Positions 1 to 8,428 of a stretch of DNA of 41,989 bases are shown here, one piece after another (positions within the stretch are counted from its first letter, which is position 1; every line of letters starts with the position of its first letter). This DNA is from Methanoperedens sp049303315 (GTDB lineage: Archaea > Halobacteriota > Methanosarcinia > Methanosarcinales > Methanoperedenaceae). Made by a program: the position numbers and the translations under genes. The DNA is taken from positions 1 to 41,989 of the forward strand of contig JBAQMZ010000055.1 of NCBI GenBank assembly GCA_049303315.1. Reading direction: 5' to 3'. The notes under the pieces are model-generated. The model was given only the letters and a program-made list of their open reading frames with translations. It was not told the DNA's origin and searched no databases.

Positions 1-6
1 AAAGAA

Positions 7-25
7 GGGCATGCAAAGCATGCCC
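7..25. repeat. Perfect short hairpin downstream of the cas operon
   Basis: An 8-bp inverted repeat (GGGCATGC / GCATGCCC) with a 3-nt loop. It lies about 210 bp past the cas3 stop codon in the direction of cas transcription, so it could end that transcript or be the edge of a repeat cut by the window border. No T-run follows it on the minus strand, which weakens the terminator reading. Confidence 0.5.
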
Positions 26-97
26 TATACCGTGTAAACTGAGGTTTAAGTTTATCCGTGTCATCCGTATTCCCTGCCACAGGATAGTACTTTTTCA

Positions 98-146
98 GGG
101 CGCAGAGTCCGCAAAGAGCAGGCTGCGCTTTGCGCTCTTTGTGTTC
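98..146. repeat. Degenerate copy of a palindromic dispersed repeat
   Basis: The stretch repeats GCAAAGAGC-like words in both orientations (arm at about 111-119, opposite arm at about 134-141). The same vocabulary (ACCGCAGAGGGCGCAAAGGA) makes up the larger palindrome at 41728-41793. The neighbouring bases 50-80 contain a TTTATCCGTGTCATCCGT motif that resembles the ATCTGCGTT repeats near 27.7 kb. I see no coding potential in 1-237. Such repeats are common between genes in several prokaryotic genomes; their role is unknown. Confidence 0.5.
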
Positions 147-237
147 ATGGCGGTGATTGAGGGCGCGTATCGGCGGGTCAGGCGTGAGGTGGCCGCCGTG
201 AGAAATGGAAGGGCTTGAGGCAATAGGTTTCGGAACC

Positions 238-2817
238 TCATATAACATTTCCCTTGCATTGTACTTTTGAATTTTCGAGTTTTTGTAAACCGGATTCAAA
301 ATCATATTTTGCATTAATAACTCTAACTGGGAACTCTAATAAGTCATAAATATCAAATTTTCCACCGAGTGCGTGGAATTTTTTATTTGAAATCTGAATA
401 AAATGCCTTAAAATCTCATGTGTACCTTCATTCGTCAGCGTACCTTCTTTATAGAACTTAGCGTTATTTCGGATAGCGCCAAAAAATTCTGAAATGTGGT
501 TTTCTTTGCCATCATATGTAAAACACACAGGGAGAACACCGAATTTAGGAGTTTCTATAATCCGAGTTTTAAATTGCGATTCACCACTGCCATCTTCTGA
601 CCCATATCTGTCTTTTGGCGATTTTCCAAATAGAAGATCTTCTCTGTAAGGATTTTCAAAGCATATTTGATCATTAAACCCATCAAATAACCCCTGTATA
701 TCAAAAACTCTATCCATTATGTCTTTGCCTAATGGAAATGTGTAAGTGATATTCTTTTTAAGTTCTCTTCGCGTTCGCTCCACTAATTCATTTTCTTTAG
801 CACTTTGTTCACTTCCATCTGCATATGGAAGACATTTGTCCCCAGTATCAAAAATATGAAAAACATACTCAAAATTATCAGGTTTTCCATGACATTGCGA
901 ACAATTACAGTTTTTACTTTGGAAAATGCTTTGAGTCCTATGCAGTCTTCCAGCCCTTTGAATTATAGAATCCAATGGCGCCAAATCTGAAATTATCACA
1001 TCGAATGATATATTTAAACTGATTTCCACAACCTGTGTTCCCACAAATATTAGTGGCTTATCGGGATCTAAATTGAAATTTTTACAGAAGGAAATTTCCT
1101 CTGGTTTTAATTGTTCTTTGATTTTCTTTGAAAAAATCCTTAAAATTCGCTCTTTATCAGGGCGGTCGGTTTTCATAAATTCTGAATTATACAGGAGAAT
1201 CTGAGCATCAGGCAATTCTTTTTTAAGATGATTATATATCTTTTGAGATTTTTGCACAGTATTTACTATAATACCGGTAAAATTTTGAATATTTGATTTT
1301 ACGATATCCTGAAATTGAGCATCTAATTCTCCGAATTCTTCATCGATTATAGATTTAGAGTGATATTCAAATCTAAAAGGTTCCTTTAATTTATTTGATT
1401 TTTTATCTATTCCACTGCTGACAATGATATCACATGAATTCCCTTCATTGAATTGCTCTTTAAAAATAGCTTTAACTTTTTCAGGCATGGTAGCTGTCAT
1501 TAATAAATGAGGGATTTTTAGAAAAGATAATACTTTGCACAAATGTTTTATCATACCTATTGTATGGGAATCGTAATAATGTAATTCATCAATAACAACC
1601 AAAGAAGTTTGTAAATTTCCAAATGCCTTAGGTGCATGTTTATAGCCATTTACAAGTGACAAAAGCAGATGGTCTATTGTTGAAATGTTGAATGTTTTTC
1701 TATAAAGAGTGCTCCAATATTTCTGAGAAGATAATGAGAAATCTTTGCGAGATTCATCTATAATTGTTGCTTTATCTCCTATTTCTTTTTCTTGTGACAA
1801 AAGAAAGTCCATTACTTCTGAGTGGTAAATACCTATCCAATCTTTTGGAATATTGTATTCAGATTCAAATTCTAAAACCATATTGTTTGTAGTGGTCTGG
1901 GTAGGTAATGTAAAAATAACGCGATTTATTTGTCCTCTTTTGAATAGTTCGCGAGCACAAAGAAGGGCTGACAATGTCTTTCCTTCACCGCATGGTGCTT
2001 CTAAAATTATGCGAATCGGTGGATTGGATTTTTCATTTAATAATTCAAGCATTTTTTCCTGGGTCTCATGTAACTTCTTTCCTTCGTCTATCTTTTGCAA
2101 TTTCTTAAAAACTTCTATATGGGAAGGAAACCATTGCAAGAGTTTGTTTTGTTGATGGTCTTTACTAAAAATACCATCTTCTTCAAATTTACTTGCAATA
2201 CTATCACTCGTTGTAATTAGTGAAAGTAAAAGGCAATATTTTGCTTTAAATGATGTATTGATTGGCTTATTTATGTCCCAGAGGCTTCGATACTCAGGAT
2301 ATTGACTATTAATTCTATAGGTTTTTAAAATATTAATATATTTATTCCAATTTTCATTAAAGAGAATATCGTTGAAACCATATTTTTTACCCATTTCTTT
2401 CAAATAATTTTCATAAAAAATTCCTGGTAGACTTAGATTGTTCCAAGAGTTTTCAGTCAGCATCGAATGATGCGAAACTACTGCCAAGATTGGAGTATAA
2501 TCACTAAAGTTCTTTAAAAGAAGAAAATAGCCTGCGTAAGGCGCATGATTAGGTAAATGTGGTTTATTCTTTCTAATTTCTTGTTGCCATTTATAGGTTG
2601 CTTTTCCAAAATCATGATATATTAATGAAGTTTTTACATTTTCCATAAACCATTGATAATTGAAATTATTTCGCAATGCCCAATTCCTTAAGGGTTCGTC
2701 ATAGGCATGTAAAATATATTCTATAACCTCCATGCAATCCGATACATGTTTTTCAAGAGTTGTAACCCCATCACCTTTAGCTAATACTTCGTTAGAGAAA
2801 TACAATGTTTTCACCAT
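238..2817 (-). CDS. cas3: Cas3 nuclease-helicase of a type I CRISPR-Cas system
   Basis: Cas3 is recruited by the target-bound Cascade complex and unwinds and degrades the non-target DNA strand. The 859-aa protein has an N-terminal HD nuclease domain (H24, H68-D69 in YHDFGK, H91, H116-H117) followed by a superfamily 2 helicase: Walker A APCGEGKT at about 274-281, DELH at 410-413, TAT at 441-443 and QRAGRLHR at 620-627. Both enzyme activities therefore look intact in one chain. A small cysteine cluster (C637, C639, C642) lies just after motif VI. Its start overlaps the end of cas5 by 26 bp, so it is the last gene of a cas8-cas7-cas5-cas3 operon. Base composition is AT-rich, like the rest of the operon and unlike the genes at 8-19 kb. 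Confidence 0.95.
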   Translation of the reverse strand: MVKTLYFSNEVLAKGDGVTTLEKHVSDCMEVIEYILHAYDEPLRNWALRNNFNYQWFMENVKTSLIYHDFGKATYKWQQEIRKNKPHLPNHAPYAGYFLLLKNFSDYTPILAVVSHHSMLTENSWNNLSLPGIFYENYLKEMGKKYGFNDILFNENWNKYINILKTYRINSQYPEYRSLWDINKPINTSFKAKYCLLLSLITTSDSIASKFEEDGIFSKDHQQNKLLQWFPSHIEVFKKLQKIDEGKKLHETQEKMLELLNEKSNPPIRIILEAPCGEGKTLSALLCARELFKRGQINRVIFTLPTQTTTNNMVLEFESEYNIPKDWIGIYHSEVMDFLLSQEKEIGDKATIIDESRKDFSLSSQKYWSTLYRKTFNISTIDHLLLSLVNGYKHAPKAFGNLQTSLVVIDELHYYDSHTIGMIKHLCKVLSFLKIPHLLMTATMPEKVKAIFKEQFNEGNSCDIIVSSGIDKKSNKLKEPFRFEYHSKSIIDEEFGELDAQFQDIVKSNIQNFTGIIVNTVQKSQKIYNHLKKELPDAQILLYNSEFMKTDRPDKERILRIFSKKIKEQLKPEEISFCKNFNLDPDKPLIFVGTQVVEISLNISFDVIISDLAPLDSIIQRAGRLHRTQSIFQSKNCNCSQCHGKPDNFEYVFHIFDTGDKCLPYADGSEQSAKENELVERTRRELKKNITYTFPLGKDIMDRVFDIQGLFDGFNDQICFENPYREDLLFGKSPKDRYGSEDGSGESQFKTRIIETPKFGVLPVCFTYDGKENHISEFFGAIRNNAKFYKEGTLTNEGTHEILRHFIQISNKKFHALGGKFDIYDLLEFPVRVINAKYDFESGLQKLENSKVQCKGNVI

Positions 2818-3691
2818 CTATCTCATAGCATGAAATAGGTTTTCCAATATCTCCTTTAGGAATTGATACAATAATGCTTCCCTCTTTTGCAGTATTTTCC
2901 TGTTCTCTCGTTGTATTGGGAATTTTTACAACATGAGAGTTCATATGAATATCTGGAATTACTGATTTTATTTGTGACGATTGTATCTCTTTATTATCGA
3001 CATCTATAATACCATTTTTATTGATGTTAATAATTACAAAATCGTCACTTTCTCCTAAATACAAAGGTCTTTTCGGATGCCTGAGAGCTTCTGAGATATT
3101 TATTAAAGAATGTTCACCAGCGTCATCAGATTTTATAAAAATAGTATCTTTTGGATTTATAAGCTTCTGACGTGTAACCTGCGTTCTATTAAATATTTTT
3201 TCTTTTTCATATTTCATGGAAGTAGAAGACCAATAATTATTCATGAGATAAAACATCTCTTCTATTTCATTCGTAGAAAATAAATAATTCTTGCTAAGAA
3301 ATTCGTTCACATCATTTTTTCTTATGCCATATTTCATAAGTTTTTTGGATATTTCAGTTATCGTCTTATCATTTAGTTCATTTTTATTCAACATTTTTAA
3401 TTTAGTTTTTATTCTCCTCTGCAAAATTGGTTCTAATCGATCTAATCCCCGATTTCCTTTCATAATATTTGAATAATCATCTAATTTTTCCCCGCCATCC
3501 CGAACTATTACTGCGAATTTTAGTTTCTCATAACCTGTATAGTCTTTCTGCGGCTTTCCTAGTGCATTCTGAATCATGCCAAATATCGTTGGAGGTGGAG
3601 GAAAAGGGTAAGTTTGTTGGATGTTTACGGTTCCAAATTGCTTAAAAGAACACCAATATGGAATCTCAACTTCAAACTTAAGAACTTGCAT
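2792..3691 (-). CDS. cas5: Cas5 subunit of type I Cascade
   Basis: Cas5 caps the 5' handle of the crRNA in Cascade. The 299-aa protein has the family's N-terminal signature: a beta strand with aromatic residues (about 1-20) followed by a proline-rich FPPPPTIFGMIQNALG segment at about 31-46, typical of the Cas5 N-terminal RAMP domain (Cas5t/Cas5h-like). The rest is a longer, poorly recognisable C-terminal region. It starts 10 bp after the cas7 stop and overlaps cas3. The family call is solid; the Cas5 subfamily is uncertain. Confidence 0.88.
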   Translation of the reverse strand: MQVLKFEVEIPYWCSFKQFGTVNIQQTYPFPPPPTIFGMIQNALGKPQKDYTGYEKLKFAVIVRDGGEKLDDYSNIMKGNRGLDRLEPILQRRIKTKLKMLNKNELNDKTITEISKKLMKYGIRKNDVNEFLSKNYLFSTNEIEEMFYLMNNYWSSTSMKYEKEKIFNRTQVTRQKLINPKDTIFIKSDDAGEHSLINISEALRHPKRPLYLGESDDFVIININKNGIIDVDNKEIQSSQIKSVIPDIHMNSHVVKIPNTTREQENTAKEGSIIVSIPKGDIGKPISCYEIDGENIVFL

Positions 3692-3701
3692 TAGCTTCCC
3701 T

Positions 3702-4757
3702 CTACTTAAATAAACCCATGACTGTAAGGATAGCTTTCACAGGGGTTTCGCACAATATAAATCCATTTTGTTCATCATGAAATTTTTGGAATATTTCCAT
3801 TAATTTCGGCTGATTTTTTATAATTCCAGGAATAATTCCAGCATAAATCTTGGTGTTTGGAATTTCAAGTGTATCTCTAATTATGGCTTTTATTGCATCA
3901 CAATCTACATTCCCGTCTTCATTGAGCACCAAAGCTGAAGAAAGTCTATGATTATATTGCCCTTGAACACTTATCAATATCGCATCAGGGGAGGCATTTG
4001 TCATTTCTCTGCTCTGACTGGCAAAATCACTCATATTTGCGATGGAATTTAATATGGCTGCAACTCGTTTTTTTCTTTCTTTATCCGATTCTTTCTGATT
4101 TTCTGAATAATGGTCTTTGTAGTTTATTCCATTAATTTTAGCTGACTTACCTTCGCCCTCAATATTGGGAGTTTCTTCCTTACCAAGGGCATTAATATCG
4201 ATAGCAACGCTGACTCTGTAGATATTATCTGTTAATTGCTTGTAAGCGATGGCTTGACGAATGTTATAAGGAGCTTTAAATTTTTCACTGCATTTTCGGC
4301 AGGTTAGGTCAGTTATTCCCTGTTCGATTTCCTTGTTGCCAACTTCACGACCAAACAGAGGATTCATTTTTTCATGACAGTGAGGACACTCTATATCATT
4401 CACTAAACGAAGTATCATATCTGTAGTTATTGAATTTCTTATTTGTCCCATTGCAGGAGATGCTTTTATCGGACTCCATCTTTTAGCGCCTTCTCCTGGT
4501 AGAAGATATCCGAACATATCACAAAGCCAACAATCTTTGATATTTCCGCACGGGAATTCCGTGGTGCACTTTATTCCATTTGGATTTTCTCTCTGAATTG
4601 CTGCTCTTAAAGCATGTCTTACGGATTGTCCTGATATATACGGGAGCCCATTTTTGTAAGTCTTTAATTCTTTTAGATTTGTGCTTCCTTCTCCTGCGTT
4701 CATATTTGATAGGTCTGTTTTAAATAACCAAGTAGCTACGACAGCTTTTTCATCCAT
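3702..4757 (-). CDS. cas7: Cas7 backbone subunit (DevR/Cst2-like) of type I Cascade
   Basis: Cas7 copies form the helical backbone that coats the crRNA spacer. The protein (351 aa from this start) carries the DevR/Cst2-type motif PYISGQSVRHALRAAI at about 38-53 and a cysteine-rich insert (CTTEFPCGNIKDCWLC, then CPHCHEK and CRKC) that may bind zinc. I start it at the ATG at 4757: a GGAGG site lies 8 nt upstream and the cas8 stop ends only 1 nt before it. A longer reading from 4808 would overlap cas8 and has no such support. The last residues and stop lie 10 bp before cas5. Confidence 0.9.
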   Translation of the reverse strand: MDEKAVVATWLFKTDLSNMNAGEGSTNLKELKTYKNGLPYISGQSVRHALRAAIQRENPNGIKCTTEFPCGNIKDCWLCDMFGYLLPGEGAKRWSPIKASPAMGQIRNSITTDMILRLVNDIECPHCHEKMNPLFGREVGNKEIEQGITDLTCRKCSEKFKAPYNIRQAIAYKQLTDNIYRVSVAIDINALGKEETPNIEGEGKSAKINGINYKDHYSENQKESDKERKKRVAAILNSIANMSDFASQSREMTNASPDAILISVQGQYNHRLSSALVLNEDGNVDCDAIKAIIRDTLEIPNTKIYAGIIPGIIKNQPKLMEIFQKFHDEQNGFILCETPVKAILTVMGLFK

Positions 4758-4758
4758 T

Positions 4759-6447
4759 TTATATACCTCCTTTATTATTTTGATAATTTCTTGATATTGC
4801 TGCAACACTCATGAAGGAAACAAAATTATTTTTTATATCTGAAAATTGTTCTGCATTGAGTGAATCGAAAATAATTTTCAAATTATCTTCACTTACATAA
4901 TTTGATTCATTCTTATCCAAGGCACTTTTTTTGGCTAATCTAAAAATTGCATCTTCTAATGCCATTTTGAACTCTCTTGTGCCTGATGCATATGCAAATT
5001 TTGTCATCATGCCAACATCTCCACTAAAACCTCTACCTATAGACTTTGCTAAATCTCTACAGGCATTACTTAATTCGTTGCTTAACAATGTCTTAACCTC
5101 CATAATTTTCGGTAAAAATACTTTTTCGAACAAAAATAACGGCGAGCTTCCATTTGGTCTGGATTTTTGAGATATTTTAGATGGGGTCCCTGCACTAACT
5201 TTTGCCATATGAAATAAACCATCAGAGACTTTTTTTGATTCGAGTTTCAATATCCCCTCAAAGAATTGACCAATAATATTCGTATCAAATTCACTGAAAA
5301 TAAAATTATTCAAAAAATCGGGAATTAAATATACATCGTCATTATTTTGAGGATCTTTGTACTTTTCCAGAATATCATATATTTTTTCATCAGCTCTGAT
5401 ATGGTTTATTCTAAATGATTTTGAAATAAATAACCATTCTATTACTTCTAAAAAGTCTTCTTTTGGGATTTCTTCAAAGGACATGACCAAGCTGTCAGGC
5501 TCTTGTTTAGAGTATTCATTCTTTATGTTGTGAAGTAGGGTAAGCAAACAGGCATATTTTGATCTATGGAAGAGTGATTTGATATTTGAGGAGTAATAGA
5601 AAGATGTAGGTTTACTTAAGTCGATCATTTGAGCAGGATGTGATAAATTATGATTTACTTTTCTTAAAATTTCCAAATCTACGGAGTTCGGAATTGCAAG
5701 ATATGTTACTTTTGGTGACTCTTGAAAAAAGGGTATATTTTTATTAAATGTGGAAAAATAACATAACAATATACATTTAGGACATATTTGAAAATTTTTT
5801 CGTCCCATTGATCCGAAATCAAAACCTTCTATTTTATTATTGTGATGCTCACTGGTTAATGGATTGAATTGCTGCTGAATATCATCTAATTTCCCTGTCT
5901 TTGAGCCACAGGCAGGACAAATCTTTTTATTTCCCTCTTCAAAAATTGCTTTAATAAATTTCGTATCATCTTTTAAATTTAAGCCTTTTTTTAAATAATT
6001 TTGATTGTCTGAAAGAAAACTTAATCTTTGCTTCCAAATTTTTAGTTCTTTTGTATTTTCCTTATTTTGTTTTTTCAAAAAATTTTTTTCTTCATCAGTT
6101 ATTTCAATTTTTTCATTAAAATCCTCTTTTGAAGTGGGATATGTCTTAAATGAATATCCTGAATTAAATTGCTGGTTCAACAGCTTTATTGACGCTGAAA
6201 TGTTATGTGTGCCTTCAGCAGCAGTAATGTTAAGTGCGTTGCTTATAAGTTCGTCTAATTTCTGATTGCCAATTGAGCTTATTTTGATTTTATCATGATT
6301 GAATTCGATATTTGCCTGTGACTTAAAATCGGTTTGAAGTCTCTGAACTAAAGTGATTAACCCATTATTTATCCAAGAATTCGATGTTGCTAAAAATTCG
6401 ATAACATCCTTGTTGTCGATATTTTTTGTTTTCTTATCTGACATCAT
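4759..6447 (-). CDS. cas8: Cas8-like large subunit with CXXC-CXXC zinc motif
   Basis: The position between cas6 and cas7, the length of 562 aa and two CXXC pairs (C177/C180 and C222/C225) fit the Cas8 large subunits grouped as 'CXXC-CXXC' proteins, found mainly in I-B (Tneap-like) and related systems. Cas8 normally recognises the PAM and recruits Cas3. Outside the zinc motif I recognise no conserved catalytic residues, as expected for this fast-evolving family. Its ATG overlaps the stop of the small upstream gene (ATGA), and the coding end of that gene supplies the purine-rich ribosome site. The gene is very AT-rich. Subtype I-B is the best guess, I-A is possible. Confidence 0.75.
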   Translation of the reverse strand: MMSDKKTKNIDNKDVIEFLATSNSWINNGLITLVQRLQTDFKSQANIEFNHDKIKISSIGNQKLDELISNALNITAAEGTHNISASIKLLNQQFNSGYSFKTYPTSKEDFNEKIEITDEEKNFLKKQNKENTKELKIWKQRLSFLSDNQNYLKKGLNLKDDTKFIKAIFEEGNKKICPACGSKTGKLDDIQQQFNPLTSEHHNNKIEGFDFGSMGRKNFQICPKCILLCYFSTFNKNIPFFQESPKVTYLAIPNSVDLEILRKVNHNLSHPAQMIDLSKPTSFYYSSNIKSLFHRSKYACLLTLLHNIKNEYSKQEPDSLVMSFEEIPKEDFLEVIEWLFISKSFRINHIRADEKIYDILEKYKDPQNNDDVYLIPDFLNNFIFSEFDTNIIGQFFEGILKLESKKVSDGLFHMAKVSAGTPSKISQKSRPNGSSPLFLFEKVFLPKIMEVKTLLSNELSNACRDLAKSIGRGFSGDVGMMTKFAYASGTREFKMALEDAIFRLAKKSALDKNESNYVSEDNLKIIFDSLNAEQFSDIKNNFVSFMSVAAISRNYQNNKGGI

Positions 6448-6767
6448 CGTTTCCCCTCCTCCATCCCCCTTTTCCCCTCCCTTATCGCCTCCTCCATCTC
6501 ATCTAGGAACTCCGGCGGCATCCCCGTACTTATCAAAACCCCCGGCATCGAACTTGCGCCCTGCAAAAAGAACATCTTTGCAGAAGCCTCGTAATTATAA
6601 TGCTCCATGCCATGCTCCTGCACTTTCGCAAAAGGTTCATAAAAAGCAATATGCCTGTCCGCACTCAGCATCGATTCAGGGCAGTCCATGTCGGAGCCAC
6701 AGATAGAGCAGGGGACTTTCACCATTTTTAAGTTATTTGTTTTTCCACCTTTTTTCTCCGCCTTCAT
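6444..6767 (-). CDS. Small cysteine-motif protein translationally coupled to cas8
   Basis: I do not recognise a function. The product is 107 aa from the ATG at 6767, or 93 aa from the ATG at 6725; a TTG at 6770 is also open. The N-terminal part has a CxxCx5C motif (CSICGSDMDC) that could be a small zinc knuckle, and the C-terminal third is an acidic-basic helix (EMEEAIREG...). Its TGA overlaps the cas8 ATG, so it is probably translated with cas8. It is distinctly richer in GC than cas8, so the composition boundary falls at the gene overlap. It could be a separately encoded Cascade small subunit (Cas11-like), an unrelated host gene the cas operon landed behind, or a remnant. A TTTATA box near 6792-6797 is a weak promoter candidate. 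Confidence 0.6.
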   Translation of the reverse strand: MKAEKKGGKTNNLKMVKVPCSICGSDMDCPESMLSADRHIAFYEPFAKVQEHGMEHYNYEASAKMFFLQGASSMPGVLISTGMPPEFLDEMEEAIREGKRGMEEGKR

Positions 6768-6970
6768 CAACTCATTACATTTATTCTAAGGCTATAAATG
6801 TTTCCAGAGCGGGGTGAAAGTGTCTGGCTTAAAGCAACGAACATCATAGCTTAAAACTGTTAAGAACTCGTAACTCTAATCCCCGTGAGTTCGTATTGAG
6901 TTCATTGTGAGTTATAGCAGGGTTCGTAAATTTCCATAATTTCAAATCTTGACGTATCATTTTTAGACGG

Positions 6971-7020
6971 GATAACAGGATTGACAGGATAAATCCTGTT
7001 CATCCTGTTAATCATGTCCA
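6971..7020. repeat. ACAGGAT-type dispersed repeat in the 419-bp gap upstream of the cas8 operon
   Basis: A tract built from ACAGGAT, ATCCTGTT and similar words; ACAGGAT (6984-6990) and ATCCTGT (6993-6999) form a perfect 7-bp hairpin. The same words recur at 27601-27660. I see no gene in the rest of 6771-7189; it may hold a promoter for the small gene and cas8, but nothing is strong enough to call. Confidence 0.6.
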
Positions 7021-7189
7021 GACCCCGAAGCTTTTTATTCAGGGCTATGATTATTTAAGAACGTGATTATAGTTGTCAAATCCTTCAAAAGTAAAACGAC
7101 GCCTCGGGGTTTTGCGGAAGCGCCATAAATTAATTCAGTGCTATTTATAAATTTTAAGTACTTCAAATGGAAAAACTCCGGAACTGCTC

Positions 7190-7930
7190 TCACCTGCGCC
7201 GATTGGAATCATCAACCTCAACGCACCCGAAGCCCATCGCGTTCTTCTCGCCCAGACCCGCGTCATAGGCGAACTTCAATAGCTCAGTGCTTGCCTGAAT
7301 TCGCAGACTCATGAGATTGCATCGCCTGTAGCCTTCTGATATTTTGATGCGTTTTGGCTTGATGTTCGATGTATCGATCACATCAAAATGATCAACGGGT
7401 GCTTTGCCATAAAATTCGCTGAAACGGTCGACCAGATTTCTGTGGAGGTTCTCATAAAACTTTGGCTCAGTCGGGTAAAGATCTATCTCACGAAGGCCTT
7501 CATTCTCCTTTCTCATGGTCTTAACATATATGGGCGAAAGAGTTTTGAACCAGCATTCGTCACCAAAAGAGAGCTCTTGTAGTATCTCAATGCGCTCAAT
7601 CGCAAAATCGACCTTTCCACGAGGTCCATCCAAATAAAATTCTGGTTTCTGGAGAAGACCTTCAGCAAAACTTTTTATAAATCTATCATCAGGTGAAGAC
7701 AAAATAAAAAAAGCACTCTCAAAACACAGACCTGATTTGCTGGGTTTTCTATTCATCAGCATGAGATTTGAAAATGTATAGAATTTGAATCCCTTATGGG
7801 CATGGGTCTCATTGGCCAATTTGATATCCGCATCGGCAAGTTTGAAATAAAGCATGGAAGCCAAGCCGTACTGATAATCAAAATTAACAGGGAAGAGTGA
7901 GAGGTTTCGGACTGTTATTTTGCTTCTCAA
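7190..7930 (-). CDS. cas6: Cas6 CRISPR RNA-processing endonuclease
   Basis: Cas6 cuts the precursor CRISPR transcript within each repeat. The 246-aa product has the RAMP glycine-rich loop near its C-terminus (GLGEKNAMGFGCVEV, about 225-239) that defines the family, plus a plausible ferredoxin-like body. The start is a TTG at 7930, chosen because AAGGAG lies 8 nt upstream. It begins 1 nt after the stop of the small gene at 7932-8123, so the two share a transcript. It is separated from the rest of the cas genes by about 420 bp. Composition is closer to the chromosomal genes than to the AT-rich cas8-cas3 block. With no CRISPR array in the window, its RNA substrate must be encoded elsewhere. Confidence 0.88.
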   Translation of the reverse strand: MRSKITVRNLSLFPVNFDYQYGLASMLYFKLADADIKLANETHAHKGFKFYTFSNLMLMNRKPSKSGLCFESAFFILSSPDDRFIKSFAEGLLQKPEFYLDGPRGKVDFAIERIEILQELSFGDECWFKTLSPIYVKTMRKENEGLREIDLYPTEPKFYENLHRNLVDRFSEFYGKAPVDHFDVIDTSNIKPKRIKISEGYRRCNLMSLRIQASTELLKFAYDAGLGEKNAMGFGCVEVDDSNRRR

Positions 7931-7931
7931 T

Positions 7932-8123
7932 TTAGAGTCTCCTTAACTTTCTTATTTTCTCAATTCCACCTTCAACTTTAGCAAGGCGCTCATAAAAAGT
8001 ATTTGCCATAATTATCTGTGCATCTATCAGAGGCCCAACCTCCCTGATCCAGACCTTGCGGGGATGTGTTTTTACAAATTCAGCCCATCGCTCGATATGC
8101 TCGGTATGAGTCCTGTCTCTCAT
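7932..8123 (-). CDS. Small hypothetical protein, probable partner of a decayed nucleotidyltransferase-like gene
   Basis: A 63-aa basic protein beginning MRDRTHTEHIERWAEFVK and ending in a lysine/arginine-rich helix. The ATG is inside the ATGA overlap with the short gene remnant at 8120-8233 and has no Shine-Dalgarno site of its own, so translation probably depends on the upstream reading frame. I think, from memory of similar archaeal pairs and not from any search, that this is the second gene of a nucleotidyltransferase-like cassette. No catalytic motif is visible. It may survive only because it lies in front of cas6. Confidence 0.55.
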   Translation of the reverse strand: MRDRTHTEHIERWAEFVKTHPRKVWIREVGPLIDAQIIMANTFYERLAKVEGGIEKIRKLRRL

Positions 8124-8233
8124 GATAAGCGCAACCCTGAAACAATGATATATTTTGCATGCTTTTCTATTACATCAACAAAATCTTCTGCAAATGTATC
8201 AAGAATTGTCCGTTCTTTTGTTTCCCTGTTCAT
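8120..8233 (-). pseudogene. N-terminal remnant of a nucleotidyltransferase-like gene
   Basis: This 37-codon frame reads MNRETKERTILDTFAEDF..., then KYIIVSG, and stops after LRLS. The KYIIVSG strand is where archaeal nucleotidyltransferase-like proteins of this type usually continue into a G-R-S-R-G-T-E-D-I-D-like active-site segment, which is missing. The stop still forms an ATGA overlap with the next gene. The simplest reading is an in-frame internal deletion that fused the first ~33 codons to the last ~4. A TATA-like element (TTTATATTTA on the minus strand, about 8334-8344) could drive this remnant, the 63-aa gene and cas6. Confidence 0.5.
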
Positions 8234-8428
8234 TCAGGTTATTCAATATATTTGCGGGATAATATGCCTTTCCACATACCTGGAGCTGCCAAAACACATA
8301 GCATCCGCAAAACTAAACCCTGAACTTATTAACCATAAATATAAAAGCAGTAAACAATAAAGAGAGAATAGATTTAAAATTTCATGATGTTATTTTAATG
8401 AGATTAATAAATAAAGAGGTAAAAAGTA

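Noticed and set aside
1..237. Possible start of a CRISPR array beyond cas3
   Set aside because: The repeats here are inverted and degenerate, not regularly spaced direct repeats with unique spacers.
4758..4808. A longer Cas7 beginning at 4808 inside cas8
   Set aside because: The ATG at 4757 has a perfect GGAGG site and starts directly after the cas8 stop; the longer form has no such support.
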